A DNA stretch of 64,000 nucleotides from Ciceribacter sichuanensis (lineage in GTDB: Bacteria; Pseudomonadota; Alphaproteobacteria; Rhizobiales; Rhizobiaceae): assembly GCF_024055605.1 (NCBI RefSeq), contig NZ_JAMXLX010000001.1, positions 1,239,030-1,303,029 of the forward strand, written 5' to 3'. Every line of letters starts with the position of its first letter. The stretch's first letter is position 1. A model generated the notes under the pieces. It was not told the DNA's origin, did not search any database, and saw nothing but the letters and a program-made list of their open reading frames with translations. Both the position numbers and the translations under genes were made by a program. Below are positions 20,814-28,759 of this stretch, piece after piece.

Positions 20814-21626
20814 ATGAATGCTCCTGCCAAGACAGACAACGCCGAACTGATCGTGCCGGAAGGCGTGTATGCCGAGACCGTACTCAGCGTCACGCACTAT
20901 ACCGATCGTCTGTTCCGTTTCCGCATGACTCGTCCGGCCGGCTTCCGCTTCCGCTCCGGCGAGTTTGCGATGATCGGGCTGATGGTGGGCGAAAAACCCG
21001 TCTATCGTGCGTATTCGATCGCGAGTCCGGCCTGGGACGAGGAACTGGAGTTCTTCTCGATCAAGGTTCCGGATGGTCCGCTGACCCAGCATCTCCAGCG
21101 TATCCAGCCGGGTGACCGGGTGTTGATGCGCAAGAAGCCGACCGGCACGCTGGTGCTTGATGCGCTGACCCCGGGCAAGCGCCTCTACATGTTTTCGACC
21201 GGTACCGGCATCGCACCTTTCGCAAGCCTGATTCGCGATCCCGAGACCTATGAAAAGTTCGAGGAAGTGATCCTGACGCATACTTGCCGTGAGGTTGCCG
21301 AACTGAAATACGGCTTCGACCTCGTCGAGGAGATCCGTAATCACGAATTCCTCAATGAAATCGTCGGCGACAAGCTCAAGCACTACGCGACCGTCACCCG
21401 CGAAGATTTTCCGTTCAAAGGCCGCATCACCGACCTGATGGAGAGCGGCAAGCTTTATTCCGATCTGGGCGTGCCGCCGCTGGATCCGGCTGTCGACCGA
21501 GGCATGATCTGCGGTTCCTCGGCAATGCTGAAGGATACCAAGGCTTTGCTGGAAAAGGCCGGCCTTAACGAAGGCGCCAACAACAAGCCCGCAGAATTCG
21601 TGATCGAGCGCGCATTCGTCGGCTGA
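20814..21626 (+). CDS. fpr: Ferredoxin/flavodoxin-NADP+ reductase
   Basis: A 270-residue bacterial FNR. The FAD-binding RAYSIASP motif is near residue 69, followed by the NADP-binding FSTGTGIAPFASLIRDP. The C-terminus ends at AFVG, typical of proteobacterial subclass FPRs. It exchanges electrons between NADPH and ferredoxin or flavodoxin and is often induced by oxidative stress. The ATG at 20814 gives the family length; the frame is open from 20709 without homology. The 174-base gap from DUF934 suggests its own promoter, yet the placement behind cysI hints at electron supply for sulfite reduction. Confidence 0.93.
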   Translation: MNAPAKTDNAELIVPEGVYAETVLSVTHYTDRLFRFRMTRPAGFRFRSGEFAMIGLMVGEKPVYRAYSIASPAWDEELEFFSIKVPDGPLTQHLQRIQPGDRVLMRKKPTGTLVLDALTPGKRLYMFSTGTGIAPFASLIRDPETYEKFEEVILTHTCREVAELKYGFDLVEEIRNHEFLNEIVGDKLKHYATVTREDFPFKGRITDLMESGKLYSDLGVPPLDPAVDRGMICGSSAMLKDTKALLEKAGLNEGANNKPAEFVIERAFVG

Positions 21627-21646
21627 TCAACGTATATCTCTCGATG

Positions 21647-21680
21647 AAACGCCCGGTCTTTGGTCGGGCGTTTTGTATTT
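21647..21680. terminator. Intrinsic terminator between fpr and the GntR gene
   Basis: A perfect 9-base-pair stem, AAACGCCCG at 21647-21655 with CGGGCGTTT at 21665-21673, is followed by T-rich sequence (TTTTGTATTTT). It can serve both converging genes, fpr on the plus strand and the GntR regulator on the minus strand. Confidence 0.85.
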
Positions 21681-21685
21681 TGGCA

Positions 21686-22309
21686 TCAGTTTTCGGCGAG
21701 ATAGTCGATAAGCGCCAGCATCGCATTTTCCGCCTCGTTGCCGTCTTCCTGCTGGATGGCGCGGATGACGGCCACATGCAGCGAAACCGAACGATCCATT
21801 CTGGTGTTCGTGGCTTTTGCGAACCAGAGACGGCGGGAGTGGGAAAGCAGAGGCTCCAGCGCCGAGATCAGGAAGCTGTTGGGGCAGGCGTCCTCGATGA
21901 TTTCATCGAACTGCTTGTCGGCGGTGAAGAACGCATCGAAATCGCCTGCAGCCGCAGCCCCGGTCATCGCCTTGGCGCATTCGACAAGCGCGGCGCGCTG
22001 ATCGGCGTCGGCGTTTTCGGTCACCAGTCTTGCGGCGTAAGGTTCCAGGCGACGCCTGACCGCCATGATCGCTTGGTGATCCTCGTTATGGATTTCCGAT
22101 ATCTGGAGGCCGACCCGCGGCTTCACGACAATCAGCCCCTGCCATTCCAGCTTCTGGATGGCCTCGCGCACCGGTGTTCGGCCGAAACCGGACAATTCAA
22201 TAAGTTGTCGTTCGTTCACCAATGCGCCGGGCGCCAGCTTCAGCGTGACGATCTGCTGTTCGAGCGTGAGATAGGCGAGGTGACTGTGCGAGCCGGAAGG
22301 TTTTATCAT
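21686..22309 (-). CDS. GntR-family transcriptional regulator, FadR/FCD subfamily
   Basis: A 207-residue regulator with an N-terminal winged helix (LVNERQLIELSGFGRTPVREAIQKL) and an all-helical FCD effector domain with the usual metal or ligand histidine and arginine positions (AVRRRLEPYAARL, VSLHVAVIRAI). The start at 22309 is preferred over the ATG at 22342 because GGAGG lies five bases upstream of it, while 22342 has no ribosome binding site and would place an operator-like palindrome inside the coding region. Two TGATATATCA palindromes upstream suggest autoregulation. The effector and regulon are unknown. Confidence 0.88.
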   Translation of the reverse strand: MIKPSGSHSHLAYLTLEQQIVTLKLAPGALVNERQLIELSGFGRTPVREAIQKLEWQGLIVVKPRVGLQISEIHNEDHQAIMAVRRRLEPYAARLVTENADADQRAALVECAKAMTGAAAAGDFDAFFTADKQFDEIIEDACPNSFLISALEPLLSHSRRLWFAKATNTRMDRSVSLHVAVIRAIQQEDGNEAENAMLALIDYLAEN

Positions 22310-22320
22310 GGCATCCTCCG

Positions 22321-22332
22321 CTGATATATCAA
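22321..22332. promoter_or_regulatory. Proximal operator-like palindrome for the GntR regulator
   Basis: CTGATATATCAA, with the core palindrome TGATATATCA, lies 12 bases upstream of the preferred start codon at 22309. The same core recurs at 22370-22381. FCD-type GntR proteins usually bind short palindromes close to their own promoters, so autoregulation is inferred. Confidence 0.55.
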
Positions 22333-22369
22333 ATTCTGCCATGTCGCATTCGAAACAGCAAGTTGCATT

Positions 22370-22381
22370 GATATATCAACG
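22370..22381. promoter_or_regulatory. Distal operator-like palindrome for the GntR regulator
   Basis: TTGATATATCAA is a perfect 12-base palindrome whose centre is 49 bases from that of the related site at 22321-22332. The two copies flank the region where the GntR promoter should lie. The intervening gap up to the EamA gene (to 22547) holds no gene that I can support. Confidence 0.6.
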
Positions 22382-22547
22382 CTGATCAGCAGTGTCTTCA
22401 ACAGCTTCTATCCTATCCGAGGCATGCTCCGGTACCGCAGAAATCAGGGGGAAAGGACATCTGGCGACGTCACCGCCAAGCGCGCGGCGTCGACTCGTCA
22501 TGTTCAAGGCAGGCGGTTTTCGGCCGCCCGCCTTGTCGGCAGGTTGA

Positions 22548-23495
22548 TTACCGCGTCTCCGACGAACTTTCGTCTTCCGGTTTGATTGCAAGCGCGGCCT
22601 GGCTGTTGCCCGCGACCGGCGGGGGCAGGGCAACACCACGGGTCCTTTCCCGCGACAGCGTGAGGAGGCCGGACCCCACGATCAACGCAATGCCGACCAG
22701 CATCGGAACGTCGACGTGGTCGCCGAAGATCAGGTAGCCGAAGAGGATGGCCCAGAGCATCTGGCTGTACTGCGTCGGGCCGACGACGGCTGCAGGCGCG
22801 TAGAAGGCGGCATACATCAGCAGGACGTTGCCAAGGGCTGCAAGCAGGCCGTAACCTGCAAGCAACAGCCATTCCTCGCCGCTCGGCCATGTGAAATAGG
22901 GAATCATGGCGATACCGCAGACCAGCAGAGTTCCGAGAAGGCCTGCGCCGTAGAGCGAGATGTTCTTTTCGGATGGTCCGATCGCCCGGAAGATGACGAT
23001 CGACAGCGCACCGCCGAGACCGGCGAACACTGCGCCCAGATGTCCGATCGACAATTCCCGGAATCCCGGGCGCAGAACGACGAGAACGCCGAGAAATCCG
23101 ATAATGACGGCGCTCCAGCGTTTAATCCCGACGGCTTCCTTCAGAAAGATCACCGACATGATGGTGACGAAGGACGGCAGCAGGAAGATTAGACAGAAGG
23201 CTTCTGCCATGGAGAGGTGTGTGAAGGCCGTCACGCTGCCGATCGTACCGAGTCCTGCGGAAACGAAGCGCAGGACCCAGAGAGGCCTGTTGGTCGTCCT
23301 GACGATATCAAGCCATTGGTCGTTGCGCTTCAGGAGGAAGGGCAGGGCGAACAGGCCGAAACAGGCGCCGAAGAAACCGGATTCGAGTGGAGAGAGACGT
23401 CCTTCGATCAGCTTGACGCTGGCATCACTAATGGAGAACGCGGCAAAGGATGCGAAGGCAATAAGAATGCCTCGTAGGATGAAATCTGAGCGCAC
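22548..23495 (-). CDS. EamA-family (DMT) transporter
   Basis: A 315-residue inner-membrane protein of the drug/metabolite transporter superfamily with two EamA repeats and about ten hydrophobic helices, starting with the N-terminal ILRGILIAFASFAAFSISDA. The second repeat begins around residue 155 (GHLGAVFAGLGGALSIVIF). The polar tail after the last helix is about 35 residues long. Such proteins mostly export small metabolites or amino acids; the substrate is unknown. It lies upstream of the GntR gene on the same strand, separated by the twin operators, so the regulator could control it only through another promoter. Confidence 0.85.
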   Translation of the reverse strand: MRSDFILRGILIAFASFAAFSISDASVKLIEGRLSPLESGFFGACFGLFALPFLLKRNDQWLDIVRTTNRPLWVLRFVSAGLGTIGSVTAFTHLSMAEAFCLIFLLPSFVTIMSVIFLKEAVGIKRWSAVIIGFLGVLVVLRPGFRELSIGHLGAVFAGLGGALSIVIFRAIGPSEKNISLYGAGLLGTLLVCGIAMIPYFTWPSGEEWLLLAGYGLLAALGNVLLMYAAFYAPAAVVGPTQYSQMLWAILFGYLIFGDHVDVPMLVGIALIVGSGLLTLSRERTRGVALPPPVAGNSQAALAIKPEDESSSETR

Positions 23496-23552
23496 GGCGA
23501 TTGAAGTCCTGGGGGAGGATGAACCCGTGCTTAGGATCGTTCCTGCCGCGCG

Positions 23553-24224
23553 TCAATTGAGTTTTGCAAGCGCTTCGGATTTCATTCTCGCAATATCACG
23601 CAGTGCGTTGACGAGCACGTCAGGAGTCTGTGCGCCGCTGACCGCATATTGCTGGTCGAAGATGAAGAACGGTACGCCGTTGACACCCATCTGCCGGGCC
23701 GCATCGATTTCGCCGAGTACCTCCGCCCTGTCGGAATCGCTTTCCAGCAACTGCGCGATCACGTTGCGGTCAAGACCTGCCGATTCGGCGATATCAGCCA
23801 GGACGGCTTTGTCCCCGACGTTATGACCCTCTTCGAAATTGGCCTTGAACAGTGCGGAAACGACGCGGTCCTGCACCTCACGTCCTTCGACGCCTGCCCA
23901 ATGGATCAGGCGGTGCGCATCGAGTGTGTTCGGTCCGACCTTGATCGCCTCGAAATTGAAGGCGATGCCGACCTCGCGGCCGAGCGCGCTGAGCTGCTCA
24001 TGGCCTCGATCCATATTGGCCTTGCCTCCGAGCTTTTTCGCAAGCTCGACCTGCTGGTCCACACCTTCCGGCGGATAGTCGGGATTGAGCTGGTAAGGGC
24101 GCCAGTTGATGTCGACGCCAATCTCGTCCTGAACCTCAGCGATCGCGAGGTCCAGCCTTGCCTTGCCAAGGAAGCACCAGGGGCAGACGACATCCGAAAC
24201 GAGGTCGATGGTGATGCGCAGCAT
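23553..24224 (-). CDS. DsbA-family oxidoreductase (FrnE-like)
   Basis: A 223-residue thioredoxin-fold protein of the FrnE/2-hydroxychromene-2-carboxylate isomerase-like branch. The active-site pair is CPWC in SDVVCPWCFLGKARLDLA near the N-terminus, an all-helical insertion follows, and the cis-proline loop is GVNGVPFFIFDQQYAVSGAQ. There is no signal peptide, so it acts in the cytoplasm. Homologues have been linked to oxidative or cadmium stress, but their substrates are mostly unknown. The start at 24224 has AAGGAA seven bases upstream; a frame open to 24284 adds only low-complexity residues. Confidence 0.88.
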   Translation of the reverse strand: MLRITIDLVSDVVCPWCFLGKARLDLAIAEVQDEIGVDINWRPYQLNPDYPPEGVDQQVELAKKLGGKANMDRGHEQLSALGREVGIAFNFEAIKVGPNTLDAHRLIHWAGVEGREVQDRVVSALFKANFEEGHNVGDKAVLADIAESAGLDRNVIAQLLESDSDRAEVLGEIDAARQMGVNGVPFFIFDQQYAVSGAQTPDVLVNALRDIARMKSEALAKLN

Positions 24225-24346
24225 GCTGGTTCCTTTCCGGCGGCGGGGTCGCGAATAGCACTCGTCGTCGCGAAGTAGGGCCAATTCGCATCCATTTCAA
24301 CCGGTTACCGTCAAGTAACTATCTGACGTTCCGGCTTTTCCGATCC

Positions 24347-26149
24347 TTATTGTGCCCGGGCATCCCACCAGACCGGCAACTGATAGCCGTAGAGCGGGGT
24401 CCTTTCCGGCCGTCCCACGTGTTTCCAGCGTGCCATCCATTGCTCGCCGATATGGTAGAGCGGCACCACATAGTGGCCGGCGACGAGAAGGCGGTCATAG
24501 GCCCGGACTGCTGCCTGGAAATCTTCGGCACTGCGCGCATTGACGAGAGCGTCGATCATGCGGTCGATATCCGGATCGGCGACGCCCGCATAGTTGAAGC
24601 TGCCCTGTGCGTCGCGTGAGGACGAACCCCATCGGTTGATCTGTTCGGCGCCCGGTGAAAGCGAGGAGGTGTAGGCCTTGACGATTATGTCATAGTCGAA
24701 GCTGTTGGAGCGCGACTGGTACTGGGCGTCGTCCACGGTACGGATCGACATGGCGATGCCGATGAGAGAGAGGGCGCGCTGATAGGCGATCGCCATTTTC
24801 TCCTGCCCCTCGTTCTGGGTCATCACCTCGAAGGCGAGCTGCCGGCCCGAAGCATCTACCATCTTGCCGCCCTTGATGGCATAGCCGGCCTTGTTGAGCA
24901 GGTTGACCGCCTGGCGCAGAACCTTGCGGTCCGCGCCCGAGCCGTCGGTCACCGGCATTGCATAGGTACCGGCAAGGATTGCCGGATCGATGCGGTCCTT
25001 GGCGGCACCAAGAAGCGCGATCTCCCGCTCGTCGGCCGCATTGCCGAACGCGCCGAGGGCGGAGTTCTGCCAGAAGCTCTGGCTGCGCTTGAAGGCGCTG
25101 CTGTAGAGGTTCTTGTTGACCCATTCGAAATCGAAGGCGAGCGATAGCGCCTCGCGTACGTCCTCGTTGGCAAAAAGCGGACGTCGCGTATTGAAGACGA
25201 AGCCCAGCATGCCGGAGGGCAGGCCGGGCTGGAAAGTCTCCTTCACGACATCGCCGTTCTGCGCGGCCGGAAAGTCGTAAGCGCGCGCCCAATGGCCGGA
25301 ATCGCCTTCCGGATAAACGTCGATGTCTCCCTTCTTGAAGGCTTCGAACAGTGTCGAATCCTGCAGGAAGTAAGTCACGGAGATTTCATCGTAGTTGTCG
25401 AATCCGGCCTTGGATGGCAGGTCCTTGCCCCAATAGTCCGGATCCCGTTCCCAGGTGATCTTTTCGCCGGGCTTGATCGCCTTGATCTTGTAAGGTCCCG
25501 ACGCCACAGGAATAGCAAGCGAACTCTGGTCGAAGTTGGCCACATCCGTCGCATGTTTCGGCAGGATCGGCGACATGGCGATCATCAGCGGCGTTTCGCG
25601 ATTGGCCTTGTCGTTGAAGGTGAAGCGGACGCTGTTTTCTCCGACCTTTTCCAGCTTGTCGACCACTGCCATGCGCCGGTTATAGGGCGGTCGCCCTTTT
25701 TCCTGCAGCAGGTTGAAGGAGAAGATAACATCCTCGGGCGTTACCGGCTTGCCGTCCTGCCAGTGGGCCTTGGGATTGAGATTGAACTGGATGTAGGTCC
25801 GGTCGGCATCCATCTCTACCGTCTCGGCGAGAAGGCCGTAAAGGGAAAACGGCTCGTCGCTGGAGCGCGTCATCAACGATTCGTAGAACAGGTTCCCGTA
25901 TTCCGGATCCCATATGCCGCGGGCCGTGGTGCGCATGCCCTTGAGCACGAAGGGATTGAGGCTGTCGAACGTTCCGACGACGCCGTAATTGATCTTGCCG
26001 CCCTTCTTCGCCTGAGCATTGGCATAGGGGAAACTTTGGTAACGGGCGCTCAGCGCCGGTTCGCCGTGCATTGCTATGCCATGGACCGGTTCGGCCTGGG
26101 CCAAACCGCAAAAGGGGAGAAAAATCAGACCGAGTAACAGGCGACGCAC
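24347..26149 (-). CDS. ABC transporter substrate-binding protein, family 5, YejA-like
   Basis: A 600-residue periplasmic binding protein of the oligopeptide/nickel-binding family SBP_bac_5. A signal peptide (VRRLLLGLIFLPFCGLAQA) precedes the mature start. The YejA-like pattern is clear in FPYANAQAKKGGKINYG and GTFDSLNPFVLKG. YejA works with the YejBEF permease to import peptides such as microcin C or short peptides. No yejBEF genes are next to it here, so the partner permease must be elsewhere. The GTG at 26149 is chosen because AGAGGAAA sits upstream and the signal peptide begins there; the ATG at 26221 would add a non-signal N-terminal extension. Confidence 0.88.
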   Translation of the reverse strand: MRRLLLGLIFLPFCGLAQAEPVHGIAMHGEPALSARYQSFPYANAQAKKGGKINYGVVGTFDSLNPFVLKGMRTTARGIWDPEYGNLFYESLMTRSSDEPFSLYGLLAETVEMDADRTYIQFNLNPKAHWQDGKPVTPEDVIFSFNLLQEKGRPPYNRRMAVVDKLEKVGENSVRFTFNDKANRETPLMIAMSPILPKHATDVANFDQSSLAIPVASGPYKIKAIKPGEKITWERDPDYWGKDLPSKAGFDNYDEISVTYFLQDSTLFEAFKKGDIDVYPEGDSGHWARAYDFPAAQNGDVVKETFQPGLPSGMLGFVFNTRRPLFANEDVREALSLAFDFEWVNKNLYSSAFKRSQSFWQNSALGAFGNAADEREIALLGAAKDRIDPAILAGTYAMPVTDGSGADRKVLRQAVNLLNKAGYAIKGGKMVDASGRQLAFEVMTQNEGQEKMAIAYQRALSLIGIAMSIRTVDDAQYQSRSNSFDYDIIVKAYTSSLSPGAEQINRWGSSSRDAQGSFNYAGVADPDIDRMIDALVNARSAEDFQAAVRAYDRLLVAGHYVVPLYHIGEQWMARWKHVGRPERTPLYGYQLPVWWDARAQ

Positions 26150-26418
26150 GTCGTTTCCTCTTTGCCGTAACCGAAGAATCTGCGGAAAACTATCATGAAC
26201 ACCATAAAACCAACACACCACGTCCTGAAAATGGCGTCAGGTTGCTGGGTCTGGCCAAAGAAGGGACTGGATATTCCGCACCGCGCGATGTAACAGGTGG
26301 TCCCGACAACCAAGGTCATGTATTTGCCTCATTTGAACGACAGTTGACGGGCAACTGACTAGGGAGTGCCGCGGAGGGTCGCGGTCTCGATACCGGTTTT
26401 CAGGAGACGGATTAGGTT

Positions 26419-27054
26419 ATGATGTTCAAAGCAAGCAAAGTTACGCGGACGGCCCTGTCTGCTCTGGTTCTGACGCTTGGCGCCGCTGCGGTTCCGGCCG
26501 TCTCGCAGGCTCAGGAAGCGGCAGCTCCGGGCGCACCGTCCAAGTGGTTCAAGACCTGCACCAAGCAGGAAGACGCTGACGTCTGTGTGGTCCAGAACCA
26601 GCAGACCGCTCAGAACGGCCAGCTTATCACTGCGGTCGGCCTGATCTCGATCGAAGGCAAGATCAATCGCAAGCTCCTGCAGGTTACCGTTCCTTCTGCG
26701 CGCCTGATCCCCCCGGGCATCATGATGCAGATCGACGGCGGCAAGGGCACCAAGCTCGACTACACGGTCTGCCTGCCGGATCGCTGCACCGCTGAAATTC
26801 CGCTGACGGACGCGCTGATCGCGAGCCTGAAGAAGGGCAATGAAGTCGTCTTCACCTCGATCAACTTCCGCCGCGCCCCGAACCCGATCAAGATCGTGCT
26901 CGAAGGATTCACCGGCGCCTATGATGGCGAGGCGATGACCCAGTCGCAGGCCGAAGAGCGCCAGCGTTTGCTGCAGGAAGCCATGCAGAAGAAGCAGGAA
27001 GAGCGTAACAAGGCGATCAACGACGCCCAGAACGCTGCCAAGCAGGGCCAGTAA
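26419..27054 (+). CDS. Invasion-associated locus B (IalB) family periplasmic protein
   Basis: A 211-residue secreted protein with a signal peptide ending near VPAVSQAQ, followed by the IalB fold (WFKTCTKQEDADVCVVQNQQ). Two cysteine pairs (CTKQEDADVC and CLPDRC) probably form disulfides. Bartonella IalB aids erythrocyte invasion, but homologues occur throughout non-pathogenic Rhizobiales, where the function is unclear, so no virulence role is implied. The C-terminal part is charged and helix-forming (QAEERQRLLQEAMQKKQEE). Two ATGs in a row (26419, 26422) are both usable. A strong terminator follows. Confidence 0.88.
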   Translation: MMFKASKVTRTALSALVLTLGAAAVPAVSQAQEAAAPGAPSKWFKTCTKQEDADVCVVQNQQTAQNGQLITAVGLISIEGKINRKLLQVTVPSARLIPPGIMMQIDGGKGTKLDYTVCLPDRCTAEIPLTDALIASLKKGNEVVFTSINFRRAPNPIKIVLEGFTGAYDGEAMTQSQAEERQRLLQEAMQKKQEERNKAINDAQNAAKQGQ

Positions 27055-27081
27055 GCCCGCTTTCACAGGTTGGAAATGAGA

Positions 27082-27112
27082 AAAGGCCCGCGCGAGCGGG
27101 CCTTTCGTTTTT
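27082..27112 (+). terminator. Intrinsic terminator of the ialB-family gene
   Basis: A perfect 10-base-pair GC-rich stem (AAAGGCCCGC / GCGGGCCTTT) with a four-base loop is followed by CGTTTTT. It lies 27 bases after the stop of the ialB-family gene and can also end transcription from hspQ on the other strand. Confidence 0.88.
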
Positions 27113-27164
27113 CACGGGGTTCGTCATCCTCGACTTGTAAACGGATCACGCCGTCGACATATCG

Positions 27165-27494
27165 TCAGTGGGCGAAGTTCTGCCTCGGACGGTAACGTCC
27201 GGCCTGCTCTTCAACGAAGATCTGCTGCACATGAGGGTTGCGCAACGGCTCGTCGCTGGTGTCGCGCTCCAGGTTCTGTTCCGAGACATAGGCGACATAT
27301 TCGGTGTCGGCGTTTTCTGCGAGCAGGTGGTAGAAGGGTTGGTCCTTGCTCGGGCGCACTTCCGTAGGAATGGCGTTCCACCATTCCTCGGTATTGGCAA
27401 ACTCCGGATCCACATCGAACACGACGCCGCGGAACGGAAAGACCTTATGGCGGACAACTTCCCCGATACCAAACTTAGCGTTTCGTTGTTTCAT
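27165..27494 (-). CDS. hspQ: Heat shock protein HspQ (YccV-like)
   Basis: A 109-residue protein of the HspQ/YccV family. The typical segments are KFGIGEVVRHKVFPFRGVVF near the N-terminus and DQPFYHLLAENADTEYVAYV in the middle. In E. coli HspQ enhances Lon protease degradation of certain substrates and was earlier described as a hemimethylated-DNA binding protein. The start ATG follows GGAAGTGGAGCC. It stands alone, with promoters presumably in the 74-base gap to the EamA gene, or it may be cotranscribed with that gene. Confidence 0.92.
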   Translation of the reverse strand: MKQRNAKFGIGEVVRHKVFPFRGVVFDVDPEFANTEEWWNAIPTEVRPSKDQPFYHLLAENADTEYVAYVSEQNLERDTSDEPLRNPHVQQIFVEEQAGRYRPRQNFAH

Positions 27495-27568
27495 GGCTCC
27501 ACTTCCTTTCCATTAATATCTGGGGAGAAATGGATCGGATATCAAGTCCCTGACGCATGGGCCTGCAG

Positions 27569-28498
27569 TCAGGCGGATTTGACGCTGCTCGCCCGCCGTG
27601 GTGCGGTTGCAAGGATTACTCCGCCGGTCACGAGCACGATGCCGACCGCGTGGTAGATCTCAAAAGTCTCTCCCAGAAAGACGACCGCCATCAGGATCGA
27701 CATCGGCGGCATCAGGTAGAGTGTAATGCCGGCGACCGCGGGACCAAACACGCGCACCGTATGGGTGAAGCAGTAGAACGCCGCGAGTGAGGCGAAGGCG
27801 ATAATACCCGCAAGCTTCGTCCAGTCGCTTACGCTGTCCGGAAGCAGTCCGCCGTTGACGGCTTCGTAAAGGGCGGGAGGCGCCAGTACCAGCGCCCCGG
27901 ACAACGCCAGAAGGCCGAACAGCGGCAGAGGCGGCATGGCTCTTGCGGCCGGGTGGCGCAGCAGCAGCGAATAGATCGCGAAAGCTATTGCCGCGACCAG
28001 AATGCCGAGGTCTCCGAGGTTGAAGCTGAAGTGCCGCAGAGCGTTTATGTCGCCCTTGAGCACGATCGCCGTCACACCGGCAAACGCGATCAACATGCCC
28101 GCAAGCTCGCCCCGGCTCATCTTACGGCCATGAAGGAGCCATTGCAGCAGAATGATGAAGAGCGAAGACGTGGTGTAGATCAGCGTCGCATTCGAGGCTG
28201 TCGTCAGCGTCAGCGCCCAGTAGACGAAGCCGCCGCAGATCCCCATGCCGAGAAAGCCGAGAAACAGCCAAAGCCCCCTGTTCGCGCGCACAAAGGCGAT
28301 GCAAAGATCACGCTCCGCATAGACGAACGGAAAGATGATCGCGGCCGAGCCTGCCCATCGCAGAAAGGCGGTGGTGAAGGGCGCGATCTCACCAGTGATG
28401 CCGCGTCCGAAGATCAGGTTTGTCGAGAAGAATATCGGCGTCAGCAGAAATAGAGCCCAGTCGGCTGGTCTTGCTGCGTGCGCTTCTGATGTGGACAT
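27569..28498 (-). CDS. EamA-family (DMT) transporter
   Basis: A 309-residue inner-membrane transporter with two EamA repeats and about ten helices, beginning with WALFLLTPIFFSTNLIFGRG. The second repeat starts around residue 160 (LGDLGILVAAIAFAIYSLLL). The substrate is unknown; family members export amino acids, nucleobases or other metabolites. The ATG at 28498 is used; a GTG three codons upstream (28507) is possible. It is a distant relative of the EamA protein at 22548-23495, with low visible identity. Confidence 0.85.
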   Translation of the reverse strand: MSTSEAHAARPADWALFLLTPIFFSTNLIFGRGITGEIAPFTTAFLRWAGSAAIIFPFVYAERDLCIAFVRANRGLWLFLGFLGMGICGGFVYWALTLTTASNATLIYTTSSLFIILLQWLLHGRKMSRGELAGMLIAFAGVTAIVLKGDINALRHFSFNLGDLGILVAAIAFAIYSLLLRHPAARAMPPLPLFGLLALSGALVLAPPALYEAVNGGLLPDSVSDWTKLAGIIAFASLAAFYCFTHTVRVFGPAVAGITLYLMPPMSILMAVVFLGETFEIYHAVGIVLVTGGVILATAPRRASSVKSA

Positions 28499-28759
28499 GA
28501 ATGGCACCGGTCTTGAGGATCTGTGGAGGCGACATTGCTGTTCGTGTGGCGCGCAACGCCGGCGACACTACAAAGAGCGCGCCGGATTGGAAAGCGTCAA
28601 GTGACCGCAATTCTGCCCGGACCGGCAAGCTTGCATGGGATGCCAATTCACGCTACCCAACTGGCAGTAAGCCGGTCATGAAGTTCGCTCGGAAGCCTTT
28701 TCAGACAAGGCGACCTTTCCATTTTTGCCGGCAGGGTTGCGGTCGAGCCGGGAGATGTC
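28499..28759. promoter_or_regulatory. Divergent intergenic region with no gene seen
   Basis: A 261-base divergent region between the EamA gene and the coiled-coil protein gene. Neither strand shows a frame with protein-like composition and a ribosome binding site, apart from the GGGAG serving the GTG at 28760. Promoters for both genes should lie here; none was recognised with confidence. Confidence 0.35.

Noticed and set aside
22376..22639. Minus-strand frame of 87 codons between the GntR and EamA genes
   Set aside because: Overlaps the EamA 3' end out of frame, Arg-rich, no ribosome binding site and no homology-like pattern.
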